DNA from: Tachypleus tridentatus
Taxonomy: Eukaryota > Arthropoda > Merostomata > Xiphosura > Limulidae
DNA length: 64,000 bases
Reading direction: 5' to 3'
Assembly (NCBI RefSeq): GCF_004210375.1
Contig: NC_134831.1
Span: 4,030,001-4,094,000 of the forward strand
Within the stretch, counting starts at the first letter, position 1. Every line of letters starts with the position of its first letter. Under the pieces are notes generated by a model. The model worked only from the letters and a program-made list of their open reading frames with translations. It had not been told where the DNA came from and made no database searches. The position numbers and the translations under genes were made by a program. Positions 49,491 to 61,877 of the stretch are shown piece after piece.

Positions 49491-50081
49491 TTCTGAATTA
49501 GAAGCATGTTCTTATACAAGACAGATATACACGGTTAATTCCTAAACACGTATGAAACTATAATGAAAAACTACTAGTTTTGCTGTTATCGTTTTAAACG
49601 TCCTACAAAAACAGAAATAGTAAGATGTTTATTTTTTCAACAACTTACACATGTGAAGACAATTTGTTATTTTGTATTTCACAGTTGTTTGTAAAACAGA
49701 ATAGACGTTGTTTCAATGGAATTTTAGGAAGATTAGACATAGTAAGTATGAACAATTTAAAAACATACATAGTAAATATGAACAATTTAAAGGACGGCAG
49801 CTGCTAGTTGAATGAAACGTTGACGACGTTTCGCCCTCTGTACTTAGGCCTTCAACTGAAGTAACGTCAACCTACATAATCTTCTTTGGCACCTTGGGTA
49901 CACAATTATCCATGAAGGTGGCTTCGGCCATTCTTCACACGATTGGTTTGACTTTTCTAACGTTATATCCCAAGTAACAATAAAATCATATGGAAAGCTT
50001 TAAATGATAAACACTCGAACGCTACATTCGGCTCATTAGTTTCAATTGAACGTTTCGATATTTTGTGAATATTGTGAAGAA
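49491..50081. other. Intergenic, no recognised features
   Basis: AT-rich. A short direct repeat (AGTAAGTATGAACAATTTAA and AGTAAATATGAACAATTTAA) lies at 49741 and 49770. Confidence 0.5.
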
Positions 50082-50205
50082 TTTGTTTGTTGCGTAATTA
50101 AGCACAAAGCTACACAATGGGCTAATTGTGCTTTGCCCACTACAAGTATCGAACCTCGGATTCTAGCGTTGTAAGTCCGCAGAAATACTGCCGTGCTCCT
50201 GAAAG
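50082..50205 (-). mobile_element. Second-type tRNA-derived short SINE
   Basis: Clear copy: AAGCACAAAGCTACACAATG, GTATCGAACCTCGGATTCTA, GTAAGTCCGCAGAAATACTG and GCCGTGCTCCT. Its 3' domain matches that of the main family. Confidence 0.75.
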
Positions 50206-51670
50206 GCAGTATATAACCTGATGATTTAAATTACACAGTACTTTAAGACGATGTGTGATTTTGTACTTGTAATCTTTTAGTATTAAGAATTTAGGAGTAG
50301 AGGTAGTGAAACATAATTCTGACATTGTAAGAACTAAGAACGAAATAAAACGCCATTAGTGACGAAAATCTTCCTTAAGAGTCTTTTATTCTAATTTAGT
50401 TGCATGAATTACGAAACCAAGAGTGGCATTTACAAGGTTTTGCTGAATTTCAATTTGAACAAGGAAATTAACAGCTAGGAATCGATGAGTAGCAGACGAT
50501 AAAAACATCACTTATTAAAACCCGGTTTGTATACTTGTTTCTAGATGCTGGTAAATCATTTTTACTAGCGTCATCAGCTGATTAAACTAGTTTTTTTCCG
50601 CCCCAGTTGATTCCCGTTAACTAGTTCATTCTAGATCAAGAGCAATAATCTTTACTCTATGAAGATCTATTCTATAATTTTTAACTCTAATGTGTCTTGC
50701 TTAAAGGAAATCATAAGTTTTATTCACAGAAACTAGCAACCATTAGTCATAGTGACTAGTGCTACCCACAAACAGGGTAATTCTCGTTCAGGCCAAAACT
50801 CCTGATATCAAATGGTTCACCACTGGAGAACACTGGCTGGCTGTCGACATTTTTTTCGACATGCAACATTATAGTTCTATCCCGTTATGAGAAGTACAGA
50901 CGTTATCTCTATAACATAACAAAGGAACGAAAACAGATTGAATGTAATCAAATTTCTTGACCATGTGTTATGTGAAAACTTCACGTATGTTACGGCTGCG
51001 TACCAGAAAAAGGTGAAAATTCAAGAAACTCCCAGATCTGACTTTCCACACTGTGAAACAGCACGCAGAAACAAGGTACACTCTAATGAAATTGAAATTG
51101 GTAAAACCTATTTAAACTTATGAATAACAATAGAAGAGATACCTGCATTCAAAGAATTTAGTAAAAAAAATCAAGACAATAAATAAGATTAATATATACA
51201 TTGGCAGCAAATATAAGAGGGCTTATTACATTTGGTGTAATTAATAAGTAATTATTCCTTCGAAAGGGAGCCAAGGCCACCAGGATGGTCATTTGTTTTA
51301 AACAGTCACACCACTCTACAGTGGTATGTTGTCTGTTAATCAATTAGTAGACTAAAATGAAGTCTGATGAGGAACACTCAATGTTGTAATTTGTACTGTC
51401 GTGACGTCATGATTCATGAGAAGATTATTCACTCTGTAGATGCAACATAGCACGATATATGAACTTCAAAACAAATAAATAAAAATATTTGATGAATTGT
51501 ATTTTAAGAAACTATAATTTAAAATGAGTTGATACTTCAAAAATCTGAAGCATTATAAAATTTTATTTAGTTTAGTAGTAGTTTCATGTACTTAATTATG
51601 TGAATTACGTTATAATATACTGTGTTGTGACTATGGTACTTCTGATGCCAGTTAATGAAATATGACGCAT
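50206..51670. other. Intergenic, no recognised features
   Basis: A palindromic TGACGTCA is at 51402-51409. No gene or repeat recognised. Confidence 0.4.
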
Positions 51671-51683
51671 TTGTTTAGAAAAA

Positions 51684-51961
51684 GGGCCTGGCATGGCCTA
51701 GCGCGTTAAGGCGTGCACTTCGTAATCTGAGGGTCGCGGGTTCGCGCCCGAGTCGCGCCAAACATGCTCGCCCTCCCAGCCGTGGGGGCGTATAATGTTA
51801 CGGTCAATCCCACTATTCGTTGGTAAAAGAGTAGCCCAAGAGTTGGCGGTGGGTGGTGATGACTAGCTGCTTTCCCTCTAGTCTTACACTGCAAAATTAG
51901 GGACGGCTAGCACAGATAGCCCTCGAGTAGCTTTGTGCGAAATTCAAAACAAACAAACAAA
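51684..51961 (+). mobile_element. tRNA-derived SINE (main family), with exact target-site duplication
   Basis: Full-length, head GGGCCTGGCATGGCCTAGCG and tail (CAAA)n. The 12-bp repeat TTGTTTAGAAAA is at 51671-51682 and 51962-51973. CpG-rich, likely young, and a good reference copy. Confidence 0.95.
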
Positions 51962-51973
51962 TTGTTTAGAAAA

Positions 51974-53477
51974 CCTAAAAAAAGATCTTCAGAAATGTGT
52001 TTTAATAAAAAAAAAAGTGAATTTCAGTTTTCTAAAAGGGAAGTTATTCTATGACTGATTGCAGTAATTACTGAGCCCATAAAAACGTCTTGACGTAATT
52101 CGGATCAGACCAATCAAATGAGCTTATGCAAGAAATGAGAAAAAAAAATCGCACCGCTGACACGTAAAACCCGTTAATAAAATATCGTTATATTGCTGTT
52201 TGGGATGAAACTTACTGTTTTTTGTGCTCATTTACATATACCCGGTGCATGTAACCTAATGATCCAGTCTGAATGTAGCTCGGTAGTGAGCGTGGCTGGA
52301 ACTGATAATTCATGATTTGCGTTAAGTCACTGCAAAAAGAAATCACACTTTAGGAGGTAGTAGGCATGTTAAAATATGTGGTAATTTCCTGCTATTTAAT
52401 TATAGTATAGTTCTTGTTATTTTCCCTTCAATATATTAATTGAAAGTTAGATATAACTAGAGCTGTAGCTAAGGTTAATAATGAATATATAACTATATAT
52501 TTCTTTATTATTCTGACGTTAATAGTTCAGAAACATACACTTGTAGACACCATAATAACGCTGATTCTTTACACACCTATTCAAATAATTTAATATTCTA
52601 CGGAGATTTGCGTTGGTTCTTCATTGCAGAAATATAGTTGTGTGTGTGTGCATACATTAACTATAATATATACTCTTCACGTACTTGTATTTCATTTTTT
52701 TTAGTACCTGAATATCGAATTGATATCTGAAATTCTTCAGGAAAGTTGGAGGGGGGAACTCAATGTAAAATAATCAGAATTTGCAGTCGTTCCGCACGCA
52801 CGGACCGTAGAAGTAACTGTAACGTGAAATGACGTTCGAACCATACATAGCAGAGATTGGTCGTCACGTGATTGATGATAAAAAAAAAAAGCTAACATTT
52901 TCCATTCCTTGAAAAGACAGAGAATTTAGCAATGTGCCTGAGAGGAAAATTTGCCGAGAAGTTGGAATTTATAAGGGCCAGGCTTTCTTAAGTGGGCAAA
53001 TTTCTCTGAGTGCGTTCCTTACACTAATGTATAATAATTTCTAAACGATTGACGATGGAAAGAGCTTTCCAAACATATATAATATGAAGTTTTTTGGTTT
53101 TTTTTTCAGTAAATCAAGGAATAAACAATGAACAATGGTGGGGTGCTTAACGCAAACATAATAACTGTAAGTACGACTTAAGCCTTTATTGTGATTAATT
53201 AGTTTATTAGGTTTTGAAAATTTGTTATTATCTGATTCTTCCCCTTACTTTTCACATATAAAAGATGTAAAAAATAACGGGTCATCGTAATCGCTTGTTC
53301 TCATTTACGGTTGTTTATTTTCAAGATAACGATTACACCTTTTTGAGTAAATAAAAATATTAGAGTCTAAAGTCAGCCTGGAAAATATATAAAACAGGGT
53401 ATCAAAAAATGTTTTGAATAAGTTTATTTGGAATATTGTAATAAAATTAGTTTTTTAATCAAGTATCTAATGTAGAT
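51974..53477. other. Intergenic, CpG-containing segment with an E-box
   Basis: A palindromic TCACGTGA at 52864-52871 lies in a CpG-richer stretch (52780-52880). No open frame of note; a distal promoter is possible but unsupported. Confidence 0.3.
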
Positions 53478-53617
53478 GGCCCGACATGACCTGGTGGTTA
53501 AGGCACTCGACTCGTAATCTGAGGGTTACGGGTTCCAATCCCTGTCATACCAAACATGCTCGCCCTTTCAGCCGTGGGAGCGTTATAGTGTTTGATCAAT
53601 CCTACTATTCGTTGGTA
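53478..53617 (+). mobile_element. tRNA-derived SINE (main family), 3' truncated
   Basis: Head GGCCCGACATGACCTGGTGG and first half of the body to ATTCGTTGGTAA, then it stops abruptly; the tail is missing. Confidence 0.85.
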
Positions 53618-54892
53618 AGTCATGGAAGTAGGAAGAGGTCTAGTGTACCTGACCCTACTGGGTATACAAATAAATATACCCAAATACCAGAGAGAAGGGG
53701 GGGGGCTATATAACAGGTATGTGTATCTTTAACTGCATAACTAACATTGAGATGGCGTGCTTGGTGGTAGTTCTAGGTTTAAATTATTGATAGATTATAA
53801 AACTAAATTTGTGAGCGGTAATTAGGGGTCTGCTTATAGCAAATGGATAACTTGGTGCAATGAATGTAAAGGAGCTCACAGAATTAGTACAGAAAGTCAT
53901 CATTTTAGCTGAATTCTTTATATATGATTTACACTTCTTAGTATAATGTCACATTATAATAAAATATAATATCTGTGTGAGTAGTTTAATATAAAATAAT
54001 TACTTTTATTAGCCTGATGTAGCTTCGTTTACTGTAGAAATATAAAGGAGGTTACAAATGTTACGGAAAGTTTTGTGTACAGTACAATCGTAGTAAATAT
54101 ATTGATTAAAAATAACCATATAATAGCAGGATAATATGGAAGAGACTGGTGTAATCTCCACGTCGAAGACGTTCCTCTAAATGTCGCATAGTCTAGTGTT
54201 AAGCTCCTTGCTGACGTTTGGTTAAATAATGAAGCTCCTATGCTGACAAATATCTTGTATGAGGTTTAAATTGGTGTGATCGAAATGAAAACCTGTCGTT
54301 TTAAATCTTTCACATTTTAAGTGTTTGGAGCACTTATAAAGTTAGATGTTCTTGAAGGGTTCATTATATTAGAAATTGAAATAACAATCGTTATTTCGTC
54401 AAATGATGTGTAACTAAGTCTTCAATAAAGAGTTTTCTAACTTATTTACTATCTGTTTACTTTTTACCTTTTTACTCTGAGTGCAATATAATCTGGGAAA
54501 GTAGAACACATGTGAAAAACAGTAGCCATGTTCTTTAAGGTCGAATAATATAACGGAATGTAACCCGAGTATTAGATGTTTGACACATGGTTTTTCTGGA
54601 GTTGTGTTTTCAAGAATTGTAAAAATCGTACTTATGGGAGTAGAATTTTTTCAATATTTTCCAGTTGAAAACTGGACACATAAGAAAGCCTGGCCGCTAA
54701 ATATAAGAAGTTATGTTGTATTGGAAGACAATCTTGACAACGATGTCGCAAAACTTTTTCAGTTCTTGCACGAGAGACTTGTATTATATATATATTTGAT
54801 TTACCTTGAAAATCGTAGTCGAATTATGAAGGTTAACATCCTCGATCTGAATAATGATGCCTTGTTTTTGAACGCAAAAAAAAACAAACTCG
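53618..54892. other. Intergenic, no recognised features
   Basis: A 105-codon open frame at 54580-54897 shows no domain and starts in no evident gene context. Confidence 0.4.
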
Positions 54893-55115
54893 ACTAGTTA
54901 TCACTGATGGTTAGGGCGCTTCACTTGTAATCTGTAGGTCACGGGTTCGAATCCTCCTGCACCACCAAACATGCTTGCCGTTTCAGCTGTGGGGATGTTA
55001 TTCTATGATGGTCAATCCCACTAATCTTTGGTAAAAGAGCAGCTTAAGAGTTGGCGGTGTGTGGTGATGATGACTAACTGCTTTCCCTCGAGTAGCTTTG
55101 AATAAATTTAAGAAC
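54893..55115 (+). mobile_element. tRNA-derived SINE (main family), with internal deletion
   Basis: Head CACTGATGGTTAGGGCGCTT, B box GGTTCGAATCC, and a body lacking the ACTGCTAAATTAGGGACGGC segment. Confidence 0.85.
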
Positions 55116-55883
55116 CAAATTAATTTATCCCAGCTGAGCCTTCCAAATTCCTATGGAGTCGTCCCAACTTCTTTTCAACAGACTAAAAGTTTAAAAATTT
55201 CCTTCCCTATTGTGTCACGACGACACTTCCGTTTTGTGTTTCTCAGCAACCAGAGAACACAACATGCTACGTTGTTGAAAATATGGTACGAACACGTCTA
55301 GTTTAACAGTTTCGTTTCTGTAAAATGTTTAAAAACAAACTAGTTTGTTTGTTTTTTCGTTAGAAAGTTTCGGAAAAGATTAAGAGCACTTTGTTGTTTG
55401 TTACTCTTAGCTTGAACCATTTGCGATAGCAACACGATAAATGTTCCGTAGTTATATTAGCTGCTATATATATATATATATAGTGATTTCCAGTATTTCG
55501 CTACATTACATATTTTGTCAGAACACTATGACTATTGGCTGGGTTTAGGAAGTGAAACTACGTCGACAAATAAGCAGTCCAATAAGGTATCTAAAAATGT
55601 GAAGGAATATGATACTTGTGATCTTCATTCTGTGTATAAATTTGGAACCACATGTATTTTATACAATGAAACACTACTTATGTCTCTGTTTGTTTGTTGA
55701 CTAGCTCTTAGACACATCCGTTTCTGAGCCGCTGTGATTCGTCTAAAAAATGAGAGTTTGATTAAGAGAAAAACATAAGTTAATGATAATGCGTGTTTTA
55801 ACCCCTAGGTTACACTACCATCTCCTTTATCAAATTTCGACAAGATTGGTTTTAAAGAAAACTTTTTATCATTATTCGAATAA
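55116..55883. other. Intergenic, with a (TA)n microsatellite
   Basis: The (TA)n run is at 55465-55482; nothing else recognised. Confidence 0.5.
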
Positions 55884-55990
55884 AGGTCCCCGATGGTATA
55901 GCAGTGTGCTTGATGTCATGTAGCGCTAAACATCAAGGTTTGATACTCGCGATTGCCCTGACGAAGATATGTATCAAAGCATTTCAACGC
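55884..55990 (+). mobile_element. Possible short tRNA-derived SINE
   Basis: The tRNA-like A-box region GATGGTATAGCAGTGTGCTT and a B-box-like GGTTTGATACTC are spaced as in the second-type heads. Confidence 0.4.
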
Positions 55991-56555
55991 AAAAAATTCA
56001 AATAAGCATATCCACTAAATTTAATATAAGTATTAGCTCCCCTATCTTGTGTATGACTGTGCCACACGAAATAAAACACTGGTGCGAGAGTAAACCAGAT
56101 CGATAACGCGTTATTTTTCAACAGTTCAGTAAGGTGGACGCAGTAACAGTTTCTGCTACACTGACAGCACGTTGGACTGTTGCAAGCCTACCTCGTTGGT
56201 TCCGTCAGAAAACGCGGATTTAATTTGCAACTCGAATCAGACATTGCGTGCAGAGTTGATTGAAGTTAATCAAGCCAAGCTTTTCATACGAGATGGAGAC
56301 TGTTTATTGGACAATTCATTAACACAGCTTTAATGTTCAAACGACCAGTCAGACTCATAGAGAAAGAGCAAATTCTGAAGCCATATCTTTCGATCTGAAG
56401 TCAGTGAGTTGGGGCAAATGTTATTATTTTTGTTTCAGTGGTAATTTCTTTTAAAGTGGCATATACACTAATAATTTCGTTTCATTAACTTACGCCCTTG
56501 TTTTCCAACCACTTATTTGTTTACAATTCAGAATACTTTGATTTTAAAATAGAAT

Positions 56556-56695
56556 AACTTCCCAGTGGCACAGCGTTATGTTTGCGAACTTACAACGCTG
56601 GAAAGCGGGTTTCGATACCAGTGGTGGGCAGAGTACAGACAGCCCATTGTGTAGCTTTGTGGTTACCTTTAAACGGCCAAACAAAATGGTATGTT
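56556..56695 (+). mobile_element. Second-type tRNA-derived short SINE
   Basis: TTCCCAGTGGCACAGCGTTA, TTACAACGCTGGAAAGCGGG, then CAGCCCATTGTGTAGCTTTG and an A-rich end. This is the plus-strand version of the 50082 copy. Confidence 0.75.
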
Positions 56696-57633
56696 TATAT
56701 TAACTTCCGTAATGGATTTTTTTTTTTTTTTTATTTTTTAGTTTCAGAATACGTTATCTTAGATGAAACAATAAAGTTAAAGGTGGAAGTGAAATAGTAG
56801 ATTATACTTAAATTGGTTCTAATTCATACAGTAAAAGGCTGGAAACCTAAAACAGTGGCTATGGAAGTACAAGAGAAAGCTGTTTAAACAGGTGCTGGTT
56901 TACAATAATAGAAATCTGGAAATATGGAGAAATAGCTATGGTAATGAAAACCCATATTTGTTGTTCACGTCGCAATGCGAAGTAAAATGCTTGCTTTTGT
57001 TCATATCAAAGTAGATATTTTTGTAAGAAGATGTGAACGTGAGACATCTACCATTCATATATTATACACCATCAGTATACCAACAGACACCTAAAGCAAA
57101 TAAAAATATTAGACGTATCACTTATATTTGAATACGTAAAAGCCATATAAGAACTCTTTGCTCTAATTTTTGAACAATATGTAAACATATAACACAAATC
57201 GGTGGAGTAAATACAAAAACAAATAATAATAATTGGGGCCCAAAAATCTATTTCGCTATAATTGTAGTTGATTTGAGTCCTTTTTTGGCTCAGTCCTTCC
57301 CCTCAGTTGCAGGGGGGTGCGAAGCCTTACTTACACCACTGTCAATAACAATATGCAAAATATATTACCTACAATATATACATATATCACCAATAATATA
57401 TATATATACAAGCGTATATCACATATTACTAGAAGAGAAGCACAATACTGTCGGCATCATGTGCATTTTTTTATTATTTACTAATTATAATCAAATAGTT
57501 TTAACTCCCATAGTGAGGCAGCAACTGACCCCACTTTTTGGCCAGTGATCTTGTATTACGTTTACTCTACAGTCCTAATGACCTCAAGTTTAAGCAACCG
57601 GATGTGTGATTACTTTGTTCTAGTTATATATCA
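56696..57633. other. Intergenic, no recognised features
   Basis: AT-rich; CAGTTGCAGGGGGGTGCGAA near 57303 is unlike its surroundings, but no element could be delimited. Confidence 0.4.
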
Positions 57634-58070
57634 CCAGTTTACCAGAACAAGAACCAAAGTCCATTATTGTTTGTTTATAATCAAGCACAAAGCTACACAA
57701 TCGGCTATATGTGCTCTGCCGCTGCTGTGCCACTGGAGGACATACCCATTGCTATATTTGACTCAGTCAGATAATGTTTGTTTGTTAGAATAACAACCGA
57801 AGTCCACTGTTATCTTTATCTTGGCTAGGTAGTGTCTGTCAAATAGAAGAACCAAAGTTCCTTGATATCTTTGTCTCACTTAGGTTGGGTTTGTTTGTTA
57901 GAACAAGAACCAATGTCCCTTGTTATGTATCACATGTTTATGAAAACAAGAACCAATGTCCCTTGCTATCTTTGTCTTAATTGTGTAGTATTTATTTACT
58001 GCAATAAGAACCTTGTTATTTTTACATTTTTTACTTAGTATTTATTTACTAGAACAAGAACCAACTTTAG
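57634..58070. repeat. Degenerate minisatellite of about 60 bp
   Basis: Repeats of GTTAGAACAAGAACCAATGT, CCCTTGTTATCTTTGTCT and GTAGTATTTATTTACT. The first unit is interrupted by a short SINE at 57668-57742. Confidence 0.8.
57668..57742 (-). mobile_element. Second-type short SINE inserted in a minisatellite
   Basis: TCAAGCACAAAGCTACACAA, TATGTGCTCTGCC and GCTGTGCCACTGGAGGA. The central part of the element is deleted. Confidence 0.65.
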
Positions 58071-58504
58071 AAATCAGTTTATTTAAGTATAGAGTGTACA
58101 GGATCAAATAAACAGTTTTAGTAGAAAACATTTTTATTTTTTGTTGATTAGAAAGATCATAAAATCAAACCACACTTTCGCTAATGAAACTGATGTTTTA
58201 AAAGTTCTACCTTTTCTGTTATGTTGTGGATTGACTCTAATAACCAATTTTTGATGACAAAGTTGATATCTTCAAATTTCCCGTGTTAGTTAGCAACGTG
58301 ATGGAATCAAAGAACCTGTTCTAATAGCCGCATTTAGGATTTATATCTGGATTCGGATCGAAATGTTGACGCGTGGTGCAATAGGTGAACTTGCAGAATG
58401 ATGTTAATGATCAGTTTTTTTTTTTTTTACAAAATTAAAATTACCTGAAAATTATCTAGAAGAAACTGAAAATCTTGACTAGACCACAAAGTGTTATATG
58501 TAAA

Positions 58505-58725
58505 GGTACGATCAAATCATCAGTGGTTGAACGATGGTACGATCACATCGGCAATTATTTAGTGGTTGAATAATGGTACTATCATATCAGCAATTAATAT
58601 TTAGTGATTGTACGATCACATCAGCAATCGTTTAGTGGTTGAATGATGGCATGATCATACCAGCAATCATTTTTAGTGGCAGTACGATAAAACCATCAAT
58701 CATTTAGTGGTTGAATTATTCAGGT
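58505..58725. repeat. Degenerate tandem repeat, units of 31-39 bp
   Basis: Six imperfect units around GGTACGATCACATCAGCAAT and TTTAGTGGTTGAAT. The stretches on either side (58071-58504 and 58726-58972) show nothing recognised. Confidence 0.8.
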
Positions 58726-58972
58726 TATTTGTTTTTGTTAACTCCAGTAAATATTATATGTCTATATCGCTTCACGTTGGCGGAGACCATGATTCATTAC
58801 TTGTACACGTACCGGTCCTCCTACGTGGCTTATTGATTATTTGAGAACAAATACTGGCAAATCTCTATCTTCTGTCGGTCTTGCTAACCAAGTACCAGAA
58901 CGTAGACTTCTTTAGTAATGGTTCAAGCGGAGTTCTACGATTTCACGAAAATGTAGCTCCAACGTTCGCAGC

Positions 58973-59243
58973 TGGGCCTCGAATAGCCTAATGTCTTAAG
59001 GTACTTGACTTGCAATCTAAGGATTGTGGGTTCTAAGTTCCGTCATCGAACATGCTCGCCCTTTCATTCACTGAGATGTCACAATGTTACGGTCAATCTT
59101 ACTCTTACTTGGTGAAATAGTAGTCCAAGGGTAGGTGGTAGGTAGTGTTGACTTGCTGCCTTTCCTCTAGTCTATCACTGCTAACTTAGGGACAGTTAGT
59201 ACAGATATCCCTCGTGTATATTAGTGTAGAATTCAAAACAAAC
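58973..59243 (+). mobile_element. tRNA-derived SINE (main family), diverged
   Basis: Full-length: head GGGCCTCGAATAGCCTAATG, body and short tail. Confidence 0.85.
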
Positions 59244-59299
59244 TGTACTTTTGCAGCTGCCAATATTGCAAAAGTATGACAACAGGAACCAAACGATTC

Positions 59300-59410
59300 T
59301 AGAAGGAAGGTGGCCAACCAACAGCATCCTCCACCAACTGTTGGGTAATTCTTGTCTAGTCGGATAGTGAAATTTGACCATCGCAGTAAGAGCACGGTAA
59401 ATCACGCCGT
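59300..59410 (-). mobile_element. tRNA-derived SINE body fragment, strongly diverged
   Basis: GGAAGGTGGCCAACCAACAG and CCACCAACTGTTGGGTAATT retain the inverse body of the main family. It lies inverted next to the preceding copy. Confidence 0.5.
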
Positions 59411-59756
59411 CCCATTAATTCATTTAATTAAAGGATTAAGCCTAAAATCGCTTGTGTAAATAGATATGTTCAAAATACATCGTCTTAACTTTCTCCAGTT
59501 GAAATTTCGAAACACAAAAACAATTTTTCAGAGTCATTCTGACGTTAACATAAGATTCGCGTTAATTATATCAGAAGTTTTGGGTTTAGGAGCCGTCGAG
59601 TTCCATTATCGCTTAATCAACTTTCATGACGTTGTCAAGAGCCTATCATGTAACCCACAGTAATCTCACAAGTTTTAGGTTATGCATTTCCTCTAATACT
59701 TTATATGTATATTATTATATATAAATATAATTAACAGATTACATTTTTGTCCATTA

Positions 59757-60600
59757 TAGTTTCTTTTCGTGTAGACCAACACTCTTTAACAGATGTATGT
59801 TTACCCGTTATAAGTTTTTATGTAAGCTAGCACTGTATGTAGGCTAACAATGCTTAACAGTTTATATTTTTCTCAGGTACAACTTTTTATGTAGGCCAGC
59901 ACTGCTTAACAGTTTATATTTTTCTCAGATATAACTTTTCATGTAGGCCAACACTCATTAACAATTTATATTTTTTATCAGATATAACTTTTATGTAGGC
60001 TAACAATGCTTAACAGTTTATATTTTTCTCAGGTACAACTTTTTATGTAGGCCAGCACTGCTTAACAGTTTATATTTTTCTCAGATATAACTTTTCATGT
60101 AGGCCAACACTCATTAACAATTTATATTTTTTATCAGATATAACTTTTATGTAGGCTAACAATGCTTAACAGTTTATATTTTTCTCAGGTATAACTTTTT
60201 ATGTAGGCTAGCACTGCTTAACAATTTATATATTTTTATCAGATATAACTTTTATGTAGGCTAACAATGCTTAACAGTTTATATTTTTCTCAGGTATAAC
60301 TTTATTATGTAGAGCAACACTCCTTAACAATTTATATTTTTGTCAGGTATAGCTTTTTATGTAGGCCAGTACTGCTTAACAGTTAATATTTTTGTCAGGA
60401 ATAACTTTGTTATGTAGGCCAGCACTGCTTAACAGTTTATATTTTTCTCAGGTATAACTTTATTATGTAGAGCAACACTCCTTAACAGTTAATATTTTTA
60501 TCAGATATAACTTGTATGTAGGCTAACAATGCTTAACAGTTAATATTTTTGTCAGGTATAACTTTATTATGTAGGCAAACACTTGTCAACAGTTCATATT
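59757..60600. repeat. 52-bp minisatellite with a 156-bp higher-order repeat
   Basis: Monomers such as GCTTAACAGTTTATATTTTT, CTCAGGTATAACTTTT and TATGTAGGCCAGCACT. From about 59841 to 60160 three monomers repeat as a block of 156 bp (GGTAC at 59876 and 60032) with no visible differences. Outside this the monomers are diverged. Decayed units continue to about 60720. Confidence 0.92.
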
Positions 60601-61310
60601 TTTACTGTGTTGGTTTAAGAAGTAGATTTTCGTCTATTGTAACTTGTTTCATATAGGCTCGTTAAGACGTTGATTTTCGTTATAGCTTTTCTCATGTACG
60701 CTTACCCTCAGTAACAAGTTATGTATTTAACCATTTCAACAGCTTTTTTTCCCCATTGTTGATGTAGTGTAACTGTTAATATCTGAAAGTTATATAATTT
60801 TAAAATATGGAATGATGTATATAGAGTCTGGTGTCATAGCGAGCCATTATTCCCTTCTAATCTGTATGTATGCCTTATTGAAAAAATGTACTTGTTCTTG
60901 ACAAATTTCGTCCTAAGCAGATTTCTCCAGTTCTGGAACGTCGCTCCGGAAACTGAAATTGAAACTGAGTACCGATGCATAAAAGTACGAAAATATATAT
61001 GTTAAAAAATTATTCAATTTACACCTAAAATTAAAGGTCTTTCGTAGCCAAACTTGTAGCTAAAAATCACTTTTGTTAGATATCCATGTTGGCAGATTAA
61101 GAAGTAAACATGTTGTTATAAAAGTTATGGTTGTTAATTTTGTGATACAGTAAGAGAGATAGTAAGTTAGTAGGATATATAATTTTAAAACTTTCTAGTG
61201 ATTTTTATTTGATATACAGTTCTTGTTGTCGTGGTGTTTTTTTTTGTTGTTGTTGTTTTCTGCATTGTTACTTAATTTAAACTAAGTTGAGTATTTTTAT
61301 CTTTAAAATA

Positions 61311-61556
61311 GTCCCCGTAATATGAGGGTCGTGAGTTTGAATCCCCTGTCACACCAAACATACTTATCTTGTCACCCGTGGGAGCGTTATAATGTGACGG
61401 TCAATCCCACTATTCGTTGGTAAAAGAGTAGCCAAAGAGTTGGCGGTGGGTGGTGATGACTAGCTGCCTTCCCTCTAGTCTTACACTGCTAAATTAGGGA
61501 CGGCTAGCACAGATAGCCCTCGAGTAGCTTTGTGCGAAATTCAAAAACAAAAAAAC
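61311..61556 (+). mobile_element. tRNA-derived SINE (main family), 5' truncated head
   Basis: Starts inside the head (GTAATATGAGGGTCGTGAGT); body and tail complete and CpG-rich. Confidence 0.92.
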
Positions 61557-61586
61557 TTTATTTCCCCTAGCGGACCCGGTGATGAA

Positions 61587-61865
61587 GTTTGTTTTGTTTG
61601 TTTTGAATTTCGCACAAAGCTACTCGAGGGCTATCTGTGCTAATCGTTCCTAATTTAGCAGTGTAAGACCAGAGGGAAGGCAGCTAGTCATCACCACCCA
61701 CCGCCAACTCTTGGGCTACTCTTTTAGCAGCGAATAGTGGGATTGACCGTCACATTTTAACGCCCCCACGGCTGAATGGGCGAGCATATTTGGCGCGACT
61801 AGGATGCGAACCCGTGACCCTCAGATTACGAGTCGCACGCCTTAACACGCTTGGCCATGCCAGGC
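61587..61865 (-). mobile_element. tRNA-derived SINE (main family), with exact target-site duplication
   Basis: Full-length, tail to the left, head ending CTTGGCCATGCCAGGC. The 12-bp repeat CCCGGTGATGAA is at 61575-61586 and 61866-61877. It forms an inverted pair with the preceding copy. Confidence 0.95.
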
Positions 61866-61877
61866 CCCGGTGATGAA

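Noticed and set aside
51684..51961. tRNA genes at the many heads with A-box and B-box sequence
   Set aside because: Each is followed by the same SINE body and A-rich tail, and several have target-site duplications; they are SINE heads, not functional tRNA genes.
54580..54897. 105-codon intergenic open frame
   Set aside because: No domain, no promoter or splice context, and it ends at a SINE border.
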